Shown here: one piece after another, positions 27,901 to 41,000 of the stretch
Layout of the letters: each line of letters begins with the position of its first letter
Numbering within the stretch: position 1 is the first letter of the stretch
The notes under the pieces: model-generated
Told to the model about the DNA's origin: nothing
What the model saw: only the letters and a program-made list of their open reading frames with translations
The model's database searches: none
Position numbers and translations under genes: made by a program
Source: Onchocerca lupi
Lineage: Eukaryota > Nematoda > Chromadorea > Rhabditida > Onchocercidae
NCBI GenBank assembly: GCA_028564675.1
Contig: JAOVVO010000133.1
Coordinates: forward strand, 1 to 64,000
Reading direction: 5' to 3'
DNA: 64,000 nucleotides

Positions 27901-29084
27901 AAATTATTTCATGATTAATTAATCACTGATCACCCTGCCGAAATATGCAAGGAAGCACATTTTATGACTTTTGCTATCTTTCAATCAAGAATTTTTTGTT
28001 TATTGCAGTCCATTGTTAACAAAGTTTTTACCGTTTTATCCATCAAATTTTTGGATTTGAAATTGATAAAATTTGATTCTGAATTTCAGAAATTTACAAT
28101 AATTTTTATGAAAATGTTAACAAAGATTATTAGTGAAAACAAAAACGCATTAAAAATTACGCTGTTTTGTAAAAATTTGTTAGAGAAAAAAAATGATACC
28201 AAAATTTTATTAAAACAAAAATTTAAAAGAAGAATTTGAAAATTTAGCAAATAAAATTTTTTAAAAAATGTTATATTTGTCATTTTATAAAAAAATATAA
28301 ATTAGCATTTTGGTTATAATTTGAACATTTTATTTTTTTTAAAAAAAAAGTTTCACTTTTCTTCTGACATATAAAATAAAAATTGAGATAAAGCTTGTAG
28401 GCTAGATGAAATAGAAAGCCTAGTTAGGCTGAATAATCAATACGGAACTTCCGATGTAGCCAAGAACAAAACGGATACAATTGTTCGTTATCCTTCTGCT
28501 TTGCTTACTCCTTCCTGTTTCCATCCTTTTCCGGTTTTCCTTCTCCTTCCTTGTCGATCCGAAGTTGAGTGATATTCGATTTCATACATTTTTATGAAAT
28601 TCGAACAATTATTTCCCTCTTTTTTTCAAACCTCACATTTTATTCTTCTTACTTCTGCTCAGGAATAAGCTATAATTATAATGTGCTTACACTTTTTCAA
28701 TTCCAATTCCACCTAAGCTGCTCTACAACATGTTATCAATCATAACCGATCAATGAGCTTTCTTTTTTTTTTTGGTAAAATGAGAAAAAATCGAGAAAAG
28801 AAATGAATTTCATAAAAAAGAATTAAAAAAGCATGGAAAAAAATTATTTTTTAAAAATTTACAAAAAAAAAGAAAGCAGATAAAAAAAGAATTTTTAATA
28901 TTGTAAATAAAAAATTCGTAAAATTTGAAATGAAAAATTTAAAAATTGAAAATTTTATGAAATTTTGAACAAAACAAACAAAACAACTCAAAAATGATGA
29001 AATCTTAAACATAAATATGATATAATATTAAATTAAACTATTTGAAGATAATTAATTAACAGATTCGCTTTTACTATATTTTTC

Positions 29085-29345
29085 TATACGACATGTACAA
29101 AATCATTCTACACAATATACGTACGATTCTTCTACGTAAACTTTACGTAAACACGTGTAAATTCCTTCATACCAAATATATACGATTCTTAATTTGGACA
29201 CATATACAATTTTTTTATACAAATTTTTTATCTAGACACGTAAGACTGTTTCATCCAAACACGTATAATAATTTTTGATACAGACACGCAGAATCTTTTA
29301 TTCAAATACATACAATCATCCATATAAACACGTATAAAACGTACG
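29085..29345. repeat. Degenerate ACGT-rich tandem array
   Basis: About nine or ten diverged units of roughly 25-30 bases, each built around ACACGTA or ACGTA followed by an AAT/TTC-rich segment (for example TACGTACGATTC, TTTACGTAAACACGTG, GACACGTAAG, AAACACGTATA). CpG-containing words are otherwise rare in the surrounding AT-rich DNA, so the array stands out. I see no coding potential. Confidence 0.6.
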
Positions 29346-29784
29346 TATCCGACGTTGTTATAAAAAACAATTAAATATGCTATATACTGTTTGATTAAAC
29401 TTTTTAACTGCTGAAATTTAATTTACAATTTTTTACAGCTAAACTTAATAATCATATTATTTTTTGATAAAAAAAAAAAAAATCTTTTGATTTTATGATG
29501 TTAATTTGGTTTCTTTATAGATTTTTGATTATCATATATTCATATATACAATTTTACAGCAATTTTTCTTGAAAAAAAAAAAAAAAAAAAAAAAAAAAAG
29601 AAGGAAAGAACAAAGAAATGAAAATTGAAATCAGAGAAATTTGATTTCAATTTTTGTATTGATTATGCTATCAAAGTGCCGAAATTTATGGATTTATAGT
29701 TGATGGAATCGTTGTAAAATGATGACTTTTCATCGATTTACTCTTTTTTCTCCTTTTTTTCTCTTTTTTTTATTATCTTATCGA

Positions 29785-29930
29785 TGAAAGCGGTGCGTTT
29801 GAAAAAGGTATACATACACACACCTGCGGGTGTGTATCATTGCTTGATCGGTTATTTCAGGTGTCCAGACCTCATCTTAGACGATCGGATTCTTCAAACA
29901 GAAAGCCGTTTTCAGGGGAACAATAGATTC
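29785..29930. other. GC-richer island with a small palindrome
   Basis: The block carries a 7-base inverted repeat, ACACACC-TGCG-GGTGTGT, at 29818-29835. This resembles two inverted T-box-like half sites, but the resemblance is only suggestive. A 61-codon plus-strand open frame (29784-29969) covers it without a recognisable domain. Confidence 0.3.
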
Positions 29931-32900
29931 TTTATTATATTTCTCATTCCATTCTCTTCAAACTATTAAGTTGAATTTTGCAAATGAAGCCAAAAAGTTT
30001 TGCTAATTGCTACTATCATAATTAGTAAATTGCATAAAGTATCATTTAGAAGATAGTTCCAAACGAAAAGTAGGAAAAATCAAACTTGAATTAAACAATT
30101 TTTAATAATAAGTAGTGATAATGATCTGAAATAACAGTGATGATAAGAATTTAATAAAAGAATTTAAACAAAATGATAATAATGAAGATTAAAGCTGAAT
30201 AAACTTCCATGTTAAGATGGATATTTCAATTGAATCAATTTTTTTATATCATAATAATAATAAAAGTAAAATTCAATTCGTCTTAATTATTTTTAAATTA
30301 AAAAAAAGCATTCGTATAATTGAAAAATTACTTAACAATCCATTTTCCTTTTCTTTGTTTCATATTATTATTATTAAAAATTTTCTATCAAATAAAGCAT
30401 TCAATAACTTTTTCGCATAATTCAATTTTAAATTTAAATATACCTTCTGATTTGAATTTTTTACATTTTTGTTCCTTTTCGAAAGTAAAAAAAAATTATT
30501 TTAAGGATGAGGGAAGGAACACTGTAATTTTTATTTTCCCATGAGAATTTGCTCCTTTAAACAGACATTGAACGAACACAATGGATTAAAATTACTGATT
30601 TTTGGAAGTTATTTTCTTTGAAATAAAAATAAATATGGAATTGATCTTAAATTTCAAAAATATAAAAAAACGAAAAAAGGAAGTGTAAGATATCCTTTTG
30701 GAAACTAATAAAATTCCTTAATGAAACAAAAGGAAAAGATAAAAAATCAAAAGTAGAAATTAATGATTCGTATTGGATTAGCTTTTAAATACTACTAATC
30801 ATGAATGAATAATCTAAAACCAAAATTGAAACTGAAATTAAAGATTAACAAAGTAAAGTTAGTTTTTTCTTTTTTTTCTGAGAAGGATTCAAAATTTTGT
30901 GCATTCTTATCAATTCTTAAAATGATACTTATCAATATTTCATAAAAATCTCAATTAATGAGAATAAATAAATAATGTGAAGTACTTTTCTTAATTATAA
31001 CTTATATACAATTTGCAAAGTCCCAATTGCCAAGAGAAGATTCCGTGAAAAAATATTGGCTTCACAAGTCTTGAAGTTCATTTGAAAATTTTTGTAGCTT
31101 TAATTAACATCAATTTTAATTAGTAATAATATAATTTATAACTATAATAGCACATAATATAATAAAATCAATTTTCAAAATGGTTGAAATTTCAAATGGT
31201 TAGCTAAATAATAATGCAACTATTATGAGTTGAAAGCAAAATTCTTCATGATAAAGTTAAAGCTTATCAATCAATCCAATGATAAGTGCTTAACAATTAA
31301 ATTAACGGTGCTTCTTCACCAGTTTCGATTTTATATTTTTCTGAAAACATTGATTATTTTTGTTATTATCAACATAACAAATATTTGAAATTTCGTTAAT
31401 TCAAACATAAACAAATTTTTTTAATTTAGAGAAATTGATTTGTGTTAGCGTCAACGAAGCGATAACAAAATGAAAGTTGTAATTAGTTGTGCACATTAAA
31501 TTAGAAATTCATGCATCAAAAACCTTTCATTATAACATTTAACGAATGATACTGTAAAAAAAGTAATTATATGTTTTGAAAAGATCAAGAAAAAAAGCAT
31601 CGAAATAGGTAAATATAATTTTTGTTTATATTTGATAAAATTTGAATTTGTTGAATTTAAAAATTTATGCTACTAAATTTTTATCGATCCCTCGAATTTG
31701 CATCAATTTTTACTGATCCATTTCAGGCATTGACTTTTGCTTGATTTCGTGTCACATCTTGATCCATCAGACATAGTGATAGAATGGAAAGTACGCGTAA
31801 ATTAAAATACTTCGATTAAGTCATATCTTGAAATTTTTTCATTAAACAATTCACATTTTTAAAAAAAAATCTGAAAAAAGAAATCTGAAAAAAACCAATG
31901 TCAAAGTGATGAAACCAATATAAAAAATTTTTCAAAGCATGAAAAATTATTTGAAAAGCTCTAGACAAACATATTACAACATGTTAGTTTGCAAAAACCA
32001 TGAAATTTCAAGTCGAGTAATATCCCTTATCAAATGACTAGATTAAATAAAATAGCTTGATCATTTCATATTTTGCGTCATTTTGCTTCACGCTTTTAAG
32101 TTGATTTTTAGTCTGATAAATTAAATAATAGTTTAACTCACTTCCTTATTGCTTCAATTTTTTTATTACAAATCTTTGGTGTCAAAAACATGATCTCAAG
32201 CTAGAACTGAAACTTCAACAGTAAATTTATCGCTGTAATCAATTGAACAAACGATAGAATATTATGACTTTGGAAAGGTAAAAATCTGTGTTTTCAGCGT
32301 ATCAATCGTCATTTGATGATTTTCAACGGTTTCATGGATATATCGATCAAAGTGATATTTTTAAACTTTGGACAGTTCAGTAAAAAAAATTAAAAAGTTC
32401 TACATCTTGGTTGCTTTGTCAAGTGGCAGTCTTAGGGGCAGGTAAAATTATAATTACTCAATTAGTCAAATTATAATTACTCAAATATGTTTAGAAATAT
32501 TATGCATTCATTGCTCGTTATTAAGCAATTAGTTGTTGATAAGTGATAAACGCGCCGTTTAATGAAAAGTTGGTATAATTTTATTATACTTCAAATGACA
32601 CTTTTAGCGTACGTCACATTTTACGTCACAGTGTATATGTCACAGTTTTCACATCCTTTCTTTACTTACGTTTATACATGCATCAACTCACGTATACGCG
32701 CTGAAGTGTAATGTTTAGATGTTATTTGTTTATTTTTCTATCAAAAAAATGCGAATTATAAAATTTTAAATTATTTTAAAACTATTTTTTATCATGAATG
32801 TAAATCAAAAATTTTCTCTAATTTATGCTTAAATTTAAAATTGTTTCAATTTTTTCGCCTTTTGTTCCATTTCTTATTATTTTTGACATAAAGTTAAATT

Positions 32901-33419
32901 AATCGTGAATTATGAAAATTTCATTAACCTTTAAAAGACTACTGGTAATATTGAGGAACAATCATTGTAATTTATGTCATCATTCATAATTTTATTCATT
33001 TTTTATCATTTATCATATTTTTAATGGTTTGTTTTCGATTAAGATCTTGAAATATTTCGAAATATTTTATATAACAATTGATTTTTTGATATATTTTCTA
33101 ATTTTGCATCGTTTTCATTTTTTATTTCATTCTGTCGCAATTTTTAATTCACTTTAATTTAACTACTTCACTGTTTTTTAAATCACTTCAAACTATTTTC
33201 AATTTTTTTTAATTTAAAAATTTCGTACCGTTTGACCTGTAATTTGAAAATTATAACATTTAGATTGGTGTATTGTAATGATTTCTCTCATTCTTTCATT
33301 CCAAATGAAGCATTTAAATTTGTCTTTAAAATTAAATCTTACATATATTTTAAAAAAAATTTTTAAATAAAAAACGATTTATAATATGGCTGAAATCAAG
33401 ATAAAAAGTTCGTAAAATT

Positions 33420-33486
33420 ATGATTTCCGGAAATTTTTTTCTGCATTTTCCCTTCATGAGTTTCATTCATGATTTTCGGAAATCAT
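33420..33486. repeat. Short inverted repeat
   Basis: Arms TGATTTCCGGAAA (left) and TTTCGGAAATCA (right) pair almost completely across a loop of about 40 bases. It lies downstream of the astacin-like gene. It could be a hairpin or a paired binding site; no function is assigned. Confidence 0.6.
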
Positions 33487-34262
33487 AAATTTCAAAATAG
33501 TAAGTACTGTGGGAACGATTGAAATTATCCTTTGTCTCTTCAACGATGCATTCGTCATCCAAAAATCCGTAAATTTTCCACCAAACTACTCAATGAAATT
33601 TGATGAAAATTCATTATAACAGGAATATTTTAATTTCGAAAAAGGGTAAATTTCAACAATGAAAAAAAAAAGACTGATTATTCGGAATAGAATGATCGAA
33701 TTTGAAATATAAATAATAAATTATTATTTTAGCAATGCAACTTATAATTACGTTTTTTAATCTTCTTGGACGCAAAAAAAAGGCAAAAGAAAAAGCTTTA
33801 TACATGAAATTATAAAAAACAGTGCAAATTATAACATTCGAAAATTGAAAAAATGAATTAATGGAATGATTGATACTGCAGAAAATTTATTAAAAAATGA
33901 ATTTCTTATTGTAATTAAATTTTTTTAAGCAAAATAATTAAGAATTTTCCAGAAAACTTTTCCGGACGAAATAATCAACCTGAATTATGTTCTTTAAATT
34001 TCATTTTTGCTTATATGAACCAAATTAAAATTAGAATAATTTGAAATAATTCAATTAAAATGAGATTCTCGAAGACTTTTAATTCTTAATATTTCACATT
34101 TTTATCAATATGAAACAGATTAAACTTTATTTTATTTTAATTTGACATCCTGAAAAAAAAACTTGTAAAATAAAAAAGAAAAACTTTCTCGTAACTGAAC
34201 TTGATAAAGCCAAAAGATGGATATTATCTAACTTTCACGATGTAAAAAGATGTACACGAAGT

Positions 34263-34268
34263 TTTATT
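34263..34268 (-). terminator. Possible poly(A) signal of the astacin-like gene
   Basis: A minus-strand AATAAA lies about 260 bases downstream of the proposed stop codon. AATAAA is frequent by chance in this DNA, so this is only a candidate. Confidence 0.2.
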
Positions 34269-34528
34269 TATTTAGCTTGAATTGTTCAATTTTCCAGAAA
34301 TGTCAATCTCTTCTTTCTTGATATAGCTTATCAGTATTTTATCAGTGACCTACTTTGAAAAGACTGTTGGAATCACTGGACATTACTAATCCATGAACAT
34401 ATACTGTCTACTTATAACATGAAAAAGAATAAAAATATGATAATGAAACAAGGAAAAAATTCAAACTGATACAGTGCATTAATTATTCATTCTTATTAGC
34501 TGATAATAAATCACATTATCTTATCATA

Positions 34529-34623
34529 TCATCGGATCATTGTTAGCAATAGTATGACAATAAACATCGACAGATTGCTGGCAGCATTTGATGGTGTCAC
34601 GTCCGTTGTAAAAGCTCGTAAAG
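34529..34623 (-). CDS. Terminal exon of the astacin-like gene (frame ambiguous)
   Basis: The acceptor AAATTTCAG is clear. Using the GTTCGA donor at the end of the preceding exon (35219) gives the frame ending in a hydrophobic tail with stop TGA at 34529-34531. The exon is also open in another frame, which gives a cysteine-bearing tail (TIKCCQQSVDVYC) and stops at 34524-34526. Phase agreement favours the hydrophobic tail, but the upstream donor is weak and an intermediate exon is possible. Confidence 0.45.
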
Positions 34624-35051
34624 CTGAAATTTTTTGTTAATTTTTTTATCAATTGTTTTAAAAGACTTAAAATAATACTAAATTAACATTTTACATCAAA
34701 ATCTCGCAGTAAAATTCGTAATATTACAATTTATGTAATATCTCTTTAATTCAGCCATTATCGCATATAAAGAAATTTTAATAATCACAAGTAATTGTTT
34801 ATAATATTTAATATCCGAAAAACAAATATTACTGAATTGTCATATCTCTCAGTTTACATTTGTCTTTATGATGTCAAAAATTCTTTAAAACAAGTTGTTA
34901 TCTCTAAAAATTCGAAACTGATAATTATATTCTAATTAATTAAATGTTCTTTTTATTTAATTATTAAAATATGCTGAAATAAATTAAAATGATAACACTT
35001 TAAAACAATTTTATTATAGATTAATAACAATGAAGTTGTCATTATGTTATC

Positions 35052-35090
<39 letters not shown>

Positions 35091-38000
35091 GTAAACATTA
35101 TATGCTTCATATATTGATATATTACAAATGCGCAAATTTATAAATTAAGTAATAAAAATGAAAATTTAAATTTAATCAAGTTGGAAGAGAGAAAGAGAGA
35201 GAGAGAGAAAAATCGAACATCGTTGATAAGGTGCTTCAATTTGACGATATTTAATTCGTGGACCACGATGTGATCGGTCTGACCATGGATTTGTTCGTAA
35301 TTCGATCAGTAACCAATCAGAATCACTTTCGAAACGTACGCCAATCAGATTATCACGTTTAATGCATACAATTCTACAATTATTATTCTTCAAATAATAA
35401 TCGATATTTTATTTTTTCATTTAAAAATTATTTCTTCCGAGAATTCTTTTTTGACCAAAAAAAAAAAAAAAAAAAGAAAAAATGAAATTTTTCTCGAGAA
35501 AGGACGGCAACTTACGGATTTGTAATACTTTTAGTACCCCAAATATAAAAAACATCATTGCATGGTTGATCCGGTGGAATATTATCATCGTCTAAATCCA
35601 AATCTTTGATAAAAAATTCGATCGTTTTTTCTGGTGAACTTTTTATCAACCATTGACAGAATGTTGCGCCTATTCGAGCTTCCGGATATGTGCTGCAAAG
35701 CATTATTTCGGATTTTTTCCTCAGGCTGATTTTTCATTGAATGCATGAAATTTTCACAACGATTTCAACTTAATTTTCTTCTTTATCTGCCAATACAAAC
35801 CGTATTTACCAGTGGTTTCAAATTCAAGATAAAAAGTAAAACTGGTCAAAATTTTTTTAAATTAGTTTAATTTTGTAATATTGTAAATTAAATTTTTCAT
35901 TATTCGAATTTCTATCAAACTATTTATTTTAAGATTAAAAAATGAAAAAAAATTTTTTTTAGTTCACTTTTATCTAATGTTATTTGTTTCAGCATAACAT
36001 TCATACGTATTCTATTAAAATTACATAAGATATATAATCAATAATCTTTTATTTTTATTTAAATTTTTGATTTAAAAAAAGGAAAGTGAAATTTTTCGTC
36101 CATTTAGTATTCTTGATTTGAATGTTTCGAAAATTTTTTTTAGGAAGGAAAAGGTTGAAAAATGACCTAAGCGAGATGGTTCCCTGCTCATCATTATGCA
36201 GGCCACATGATGGATCGGTGAAAAGTTTTCGTCGAGAAAGTTGCTCGCAATTTTTCCCCTCAAATCCATATGTACATTTACAGCTGCAATCGCTGTTTAC
36301 CGTACCACCATTTTCACATTCGATATTGCATCCTTCTGTAATTTACTAGATAAACAACAACAAGAAAAAAAGAAGAAAATGAAAGAATTGAAAGGAAGGA
36401 ATAATAAAAATGAATTGGAATTTAATGCTTTCTTATTTGACTTATAATCGAATATTAAAAAAAAACTAGAAGAATCGAAAGGCAAAGTACGAAGAAAAAT
36501 TCGTATCGAACAAAATCCATTCAATCGAGAAAATTTATGTTCTATCACTAAAAACAGATCAAGTTATATCAATATTCTATCGACCATTCAATTATTCTAT
36601 AATTTCAACTGTTGAATCGATTCAATCGATCAATTTATCCTGTTTGATCATTCACTTAATTGATTAATCTCAAAGCTACAAATTAATTTTCAACTTGATC
36701 ATCTAAAATATGACAAATTTCCATATATTTTTTTTTAAATTTCACAATAACCAAAATTCAAATGAATAAATTAATTTGAATTTAGATGAAAAATCCCATA
36801 AATTTTCAATTTACATGAAATTTTTCATATGTTTATGAAATTTTCACTGTTGAAAAAATGAATTTTTTTAACTAAAAGAAATTAAATTTTTTAATTGTTA
36901 GATTTGTTTTGAATCACCCAATTTTATATGATTAAAAAATTTAAATTAAAACTTCAGATTTAATTTGACTTTATTTTATGCAAATTACTTTGAATTTAAA
37001 AATTTTCAATATTTCATCTTATATTTTATTCTAAATTTGGCTAAAAATTTTCAAAAAAAATTTGACATATTTAAGCGGGAATTATTTTTCAAATTCCACC
37101 CAACAATGGAGAATCGAATCTAATTATATGCATTTTTATTGAGTACCCTAATTAGATTCAGCCAAAGGCCTAGAATGATGAATAGCTAATGACCTTCTGC
37201 CCCATACTAGTTAAGTCTATAGATTTTGACTAACCTATCCGGCTTATAGATAATAATGATCTTCAAGCCTTGATGATGTAATCATTCCTCAATTTCCGTC
37301 CAATCATTACTTCAATCAGGCTCACTTGACCCATCAATTCTCGACATGACGAGGACAACAACAACAGTTATAATTAAATGAATGAAATTGCTTTAGTTAT
37401 TCAGAAATCTTTCCTTTCTTATATCAGGCAAATCTTTAATTTTTAATCGAATAATTGAATAATATTTATGAATTGAATAAGCAATCTAATCCCTCTCCAT
37501 TTTTAAGTTTATCAATAAAAGTAAAAGTTCTATTGATAATCATTAACTTCAATCATTCTAAAGTTAAATTATCCTATAAATATAAACCGATCCAAATTTT
37601 AAATTATATCTTGAATTTGATAGTGATAGAAATGAAATTTTCAATAAAATATGAGGAAAAAAATATTATGAAATAATTGCGAAAAAAAGTGAAGAAAAAA
37701 GCGTAGTTTATGAAACAGTTTAAAAAATAATAATTAAAATTAGCGAAAATATGACATGAAAAATAAAAAATAAAACAACTGATACAAAACTAATTGATAC
37801 AGAATGCATTCAAATAGTCCTTTTATATGATTGTAAGAAATTAATATAATTTACTAATATATCATTTTTTTTTCATGAAATTTTTTTTTCAGAAGATCAT
37901 TTACTTATGTTTCATTCAATGATTTTTATTTTATTTTTTTAAATGAACGCATTTCAGATTTTAGTATTTTTAACTTGCCACCTTATTTATATTAAATAAT

Positions 38001-41000
38001 AATAATATAATAGATTAAGTATTAGATCAAACAGGAAGCTTAATATATGGATAGTTTAAGTTCAATCCAGAATCCTAATGAATGTTTTAAAAGCGCTTCA
38101 AACTCATCAAAAGCTCAAATATTATCATAAAATGCTTTTTTTTTTCTTTTTACTTCCTGAACATCCTCTTGTAAAAGAAAACTGATAAGATTGATAAGTG
38201 TGGGATATTAATTGGAGGCATTCGATCATAATCATTTAGTTATCTGAGAGAAAATTTGGAACTTTCGATGTTACTTAATAATTGAGCATGACAGTATATT
38301 TCCAACTTCCTTGGAAATATAAAATTATTTGAATTTGCTTAGGCTTTGTTTTTAATCACAATTTGCATAAAATTGTTTCAGATTTCCTTCCTACATTCAT
38401 CAAATTATGTTAAATATTGCAGGTGACTATATTAATAAATTATCATCATCTATTCTAATATTCATTATTTTGATTTATGTGATCATAAAATTGGCTCCAG
38501 TGAGGTCAAAGGCTAATAATGCAATTGAAACAGAATAGCAAAATTCTTAATTCTTCATTTTATTTATAATTCATAAGAATTTAACAAAAAGAAAAATTAA
38601 AAAGCTAAAGATTTAAAATTTATATTATTATGAAGGAAAAAGACTGATAAATCTGAATGAAATTTTCAAACCAGTATAAAATAGTCTTTTTTTTAAGTAA
38701 ATCATTAAATATTTATTCCCTCATTCTTTTTGACCATTATTTAATGAAGGACAAAGGTCAGGGCCAAAACGGATACCGGATATGGCTAATTCTAGTTGAC
38801 ATCAGATGGACATATGTTTATGGATTTCCATGTATATATGTTTGTTAATATACGGCACAGATTTTCATGTAGCTGTTTTATGGATGATTAGATAATTACC
38901 GCTTCAAGCATGAGGTCAATACTCAGAGATCAAAGGTCAATGATTAACAATAATTGTAGGTGTTGTACCTGTACAGTTGTACATTGTATTAATTAGATGA
39001 GTCACTTGGGTACGAATTGGTAGTGATGATACGGTGATGGAAAGCGCATGTGACAATACCGCCAAACATGCATCATCAGACAACGTTGATGATAATGCTG
39101 ATGATGCTGATAATGGTGATAAATCCTAAAAAAGAGTCACTCTTATCAATTTCTATTTTTAAAAAAGAAAATGAAGTAAGAGATGAAATACTTATAGATA
39201 AAAGTTTTACGAAACTAAATTAAAAAAAAAAATAATATAAAATAATTGAAATAAATTTTATGTATACCACAAAATCAAAAATTGAAATTTTTGTTATTTT
39301 TATTAATTATTTGCATTTTGAATAAATGCTGTTTATAAAAATATGTTTACAAAACAAATATTTTAAATCAGCATTTTATAAAAAAATGAATTAATATTAT
39401 ATAAACAAAAGATTTTACTGCCTAAAATACAAATATCTATTCAAAAATATCAGAAATTCAATGAAATTTTTAATTATAAGTTATGTTTCTTCAAATTCAA
39501 ATAATTTACATTCAAACATCGCCCATTCAAATGCATTGTTTGATTCGATTTTTGCCATGAACAGAATCTGAAATTGATAGAAATCAAAATAAAAAATGGA
39601 TTTGTAATTCAATGACATTTCAAATGTCTTACCTGACAAATTAAGTAAATTTACTAAATGACTACACTGTCTTTCAATTTTGAAAGAAATAAAAAATGAT
39701 TTTAAGCATATTTCTAACTTCTGCGGTAATAATAGAATTATACTTATCATTATTATCACATGCTCCACTTATATATAATATATCATTTGAAAACGAAATT
39801 CATATAAAACTATTTAAATTAATAAAATTTGCATCACTTAGAAATTAAGCGGAATTATTTTTCTAAAAAGCAATGATAGAGAAGAAAGATTACCAATTAT
39901 CAAATAAAACATACATATCGTTCGAAAATTTTTAAGCTTATAAGAAATTAATTAAATTAACAAAATTTGCATCCCTTAGAAAGCAAACTTAATTATAATT
40001 CTAAAAGCTATGAAACAGATGAGAGAAAAGAGCACTTATCCTCGAATCAAATCGATTACATACTTCAATTAATTGCTAAGCATTTATAATTTAGATTATG
40101 ATTATAATTTGAATATAATATAGGTACTTGAATGTGCTGAAGCAGAAGATTGAATTAAATTAATCGGTTTATTTCATTTGAAGTGCTTGACGGAAATCTT
40201 TTGAATGCAAAAATGAGAAAATAGACTATTTAACAGTTATTAAAATTAGACAAGACTATTACAGTATACTATTAATAGAGTAATAAAACTTTAAAAAAAA
40301 TTTTCAATCAAAGAAGTACTTAATTTTTTTATAATTTAAAAGCAAAAAAGCCAAAAAAAAAATAATTTGTAAGGGATATTGAAATTTTATTAAAAACATT
40401 TTCATTTTAAAGTTCTATTATGAGCCAATTCTTTATAATTAAAAAACAATTTTTGGTTTTTTTTTTGTCAAATTTTATTAAATTTTTTTTGACTTACACA
40501 AATTTTGCTATCAAATGTTACCAATGCTGTTAATTAATCTTTTTATAAGTATAGATGTGATTTTAAATCAAATTTTTGATACTATTAATTTAAAATTTAT
40601 TTCAAGCTTACGGTGACTGTATGAATAAAATTGGCTTCGTATGTATATCGGCAATGATATCAGTAGTCGGTTCAAATGATAAGCAAGTTTTATCAGTGAT
40701 TATTTCCATTGCTCGTAGTAAGCATTTGTTAATTGATTCATCTGCAAGACTTCTTATTTATGATTTTAATTTTTTAAATTATAATTTCCAGATAATGCAA
40801 ATTTTATTTAGAATTAAGAATTTTCAATCATTTTTTTTATCTTTGTATATAAAAAATATGTCATTTAGAAAATTGGAATAATTTAATAATCGAGATGAAA
40901 TTTTATGAATGAAATTTTTAAATTTTAGTAAGGTAAGAAAGAAAATGCACAGTTTCAAGTCAATTGTAATTGCAGTTAGTGTGAATAATTTGCTTAATAA

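Larger units (their letters stand above)
12861..34528. other. About 22 kb gene-free region between the homeobox and astacin-like genes
   Basis: I find no exon here that combines a domain, splice sites and phase. The stretch holds AT-rich background with CA/ATGC-rich microsatellite-like DNA (about 12880-13480 and 22980-23090), a (GT)n run, a (GA)n run, a long (TAA)n run, a MITE-like hairpin (16600-16713) and an ACGT-rich degenerate tandem array (about 29085-29345). It also has islands of more complex sequence at about 16980-17160, 18020-18190, 19820-20165, 28400-28570 and 29785-29930. Such islands in the large intergenic space of a patterning transcription factor are candidate enhancers, but this is inference. 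Confidence 0.5.

Noticed and set aside
40525..40555. Possible extra astacin exon with acceptor AACAG and donor GTAAGT
   Set aside because: In the phase required by the 40612 donor it contains a stop codon, while the 39510-39567 exon joins in phase and continues the domain.
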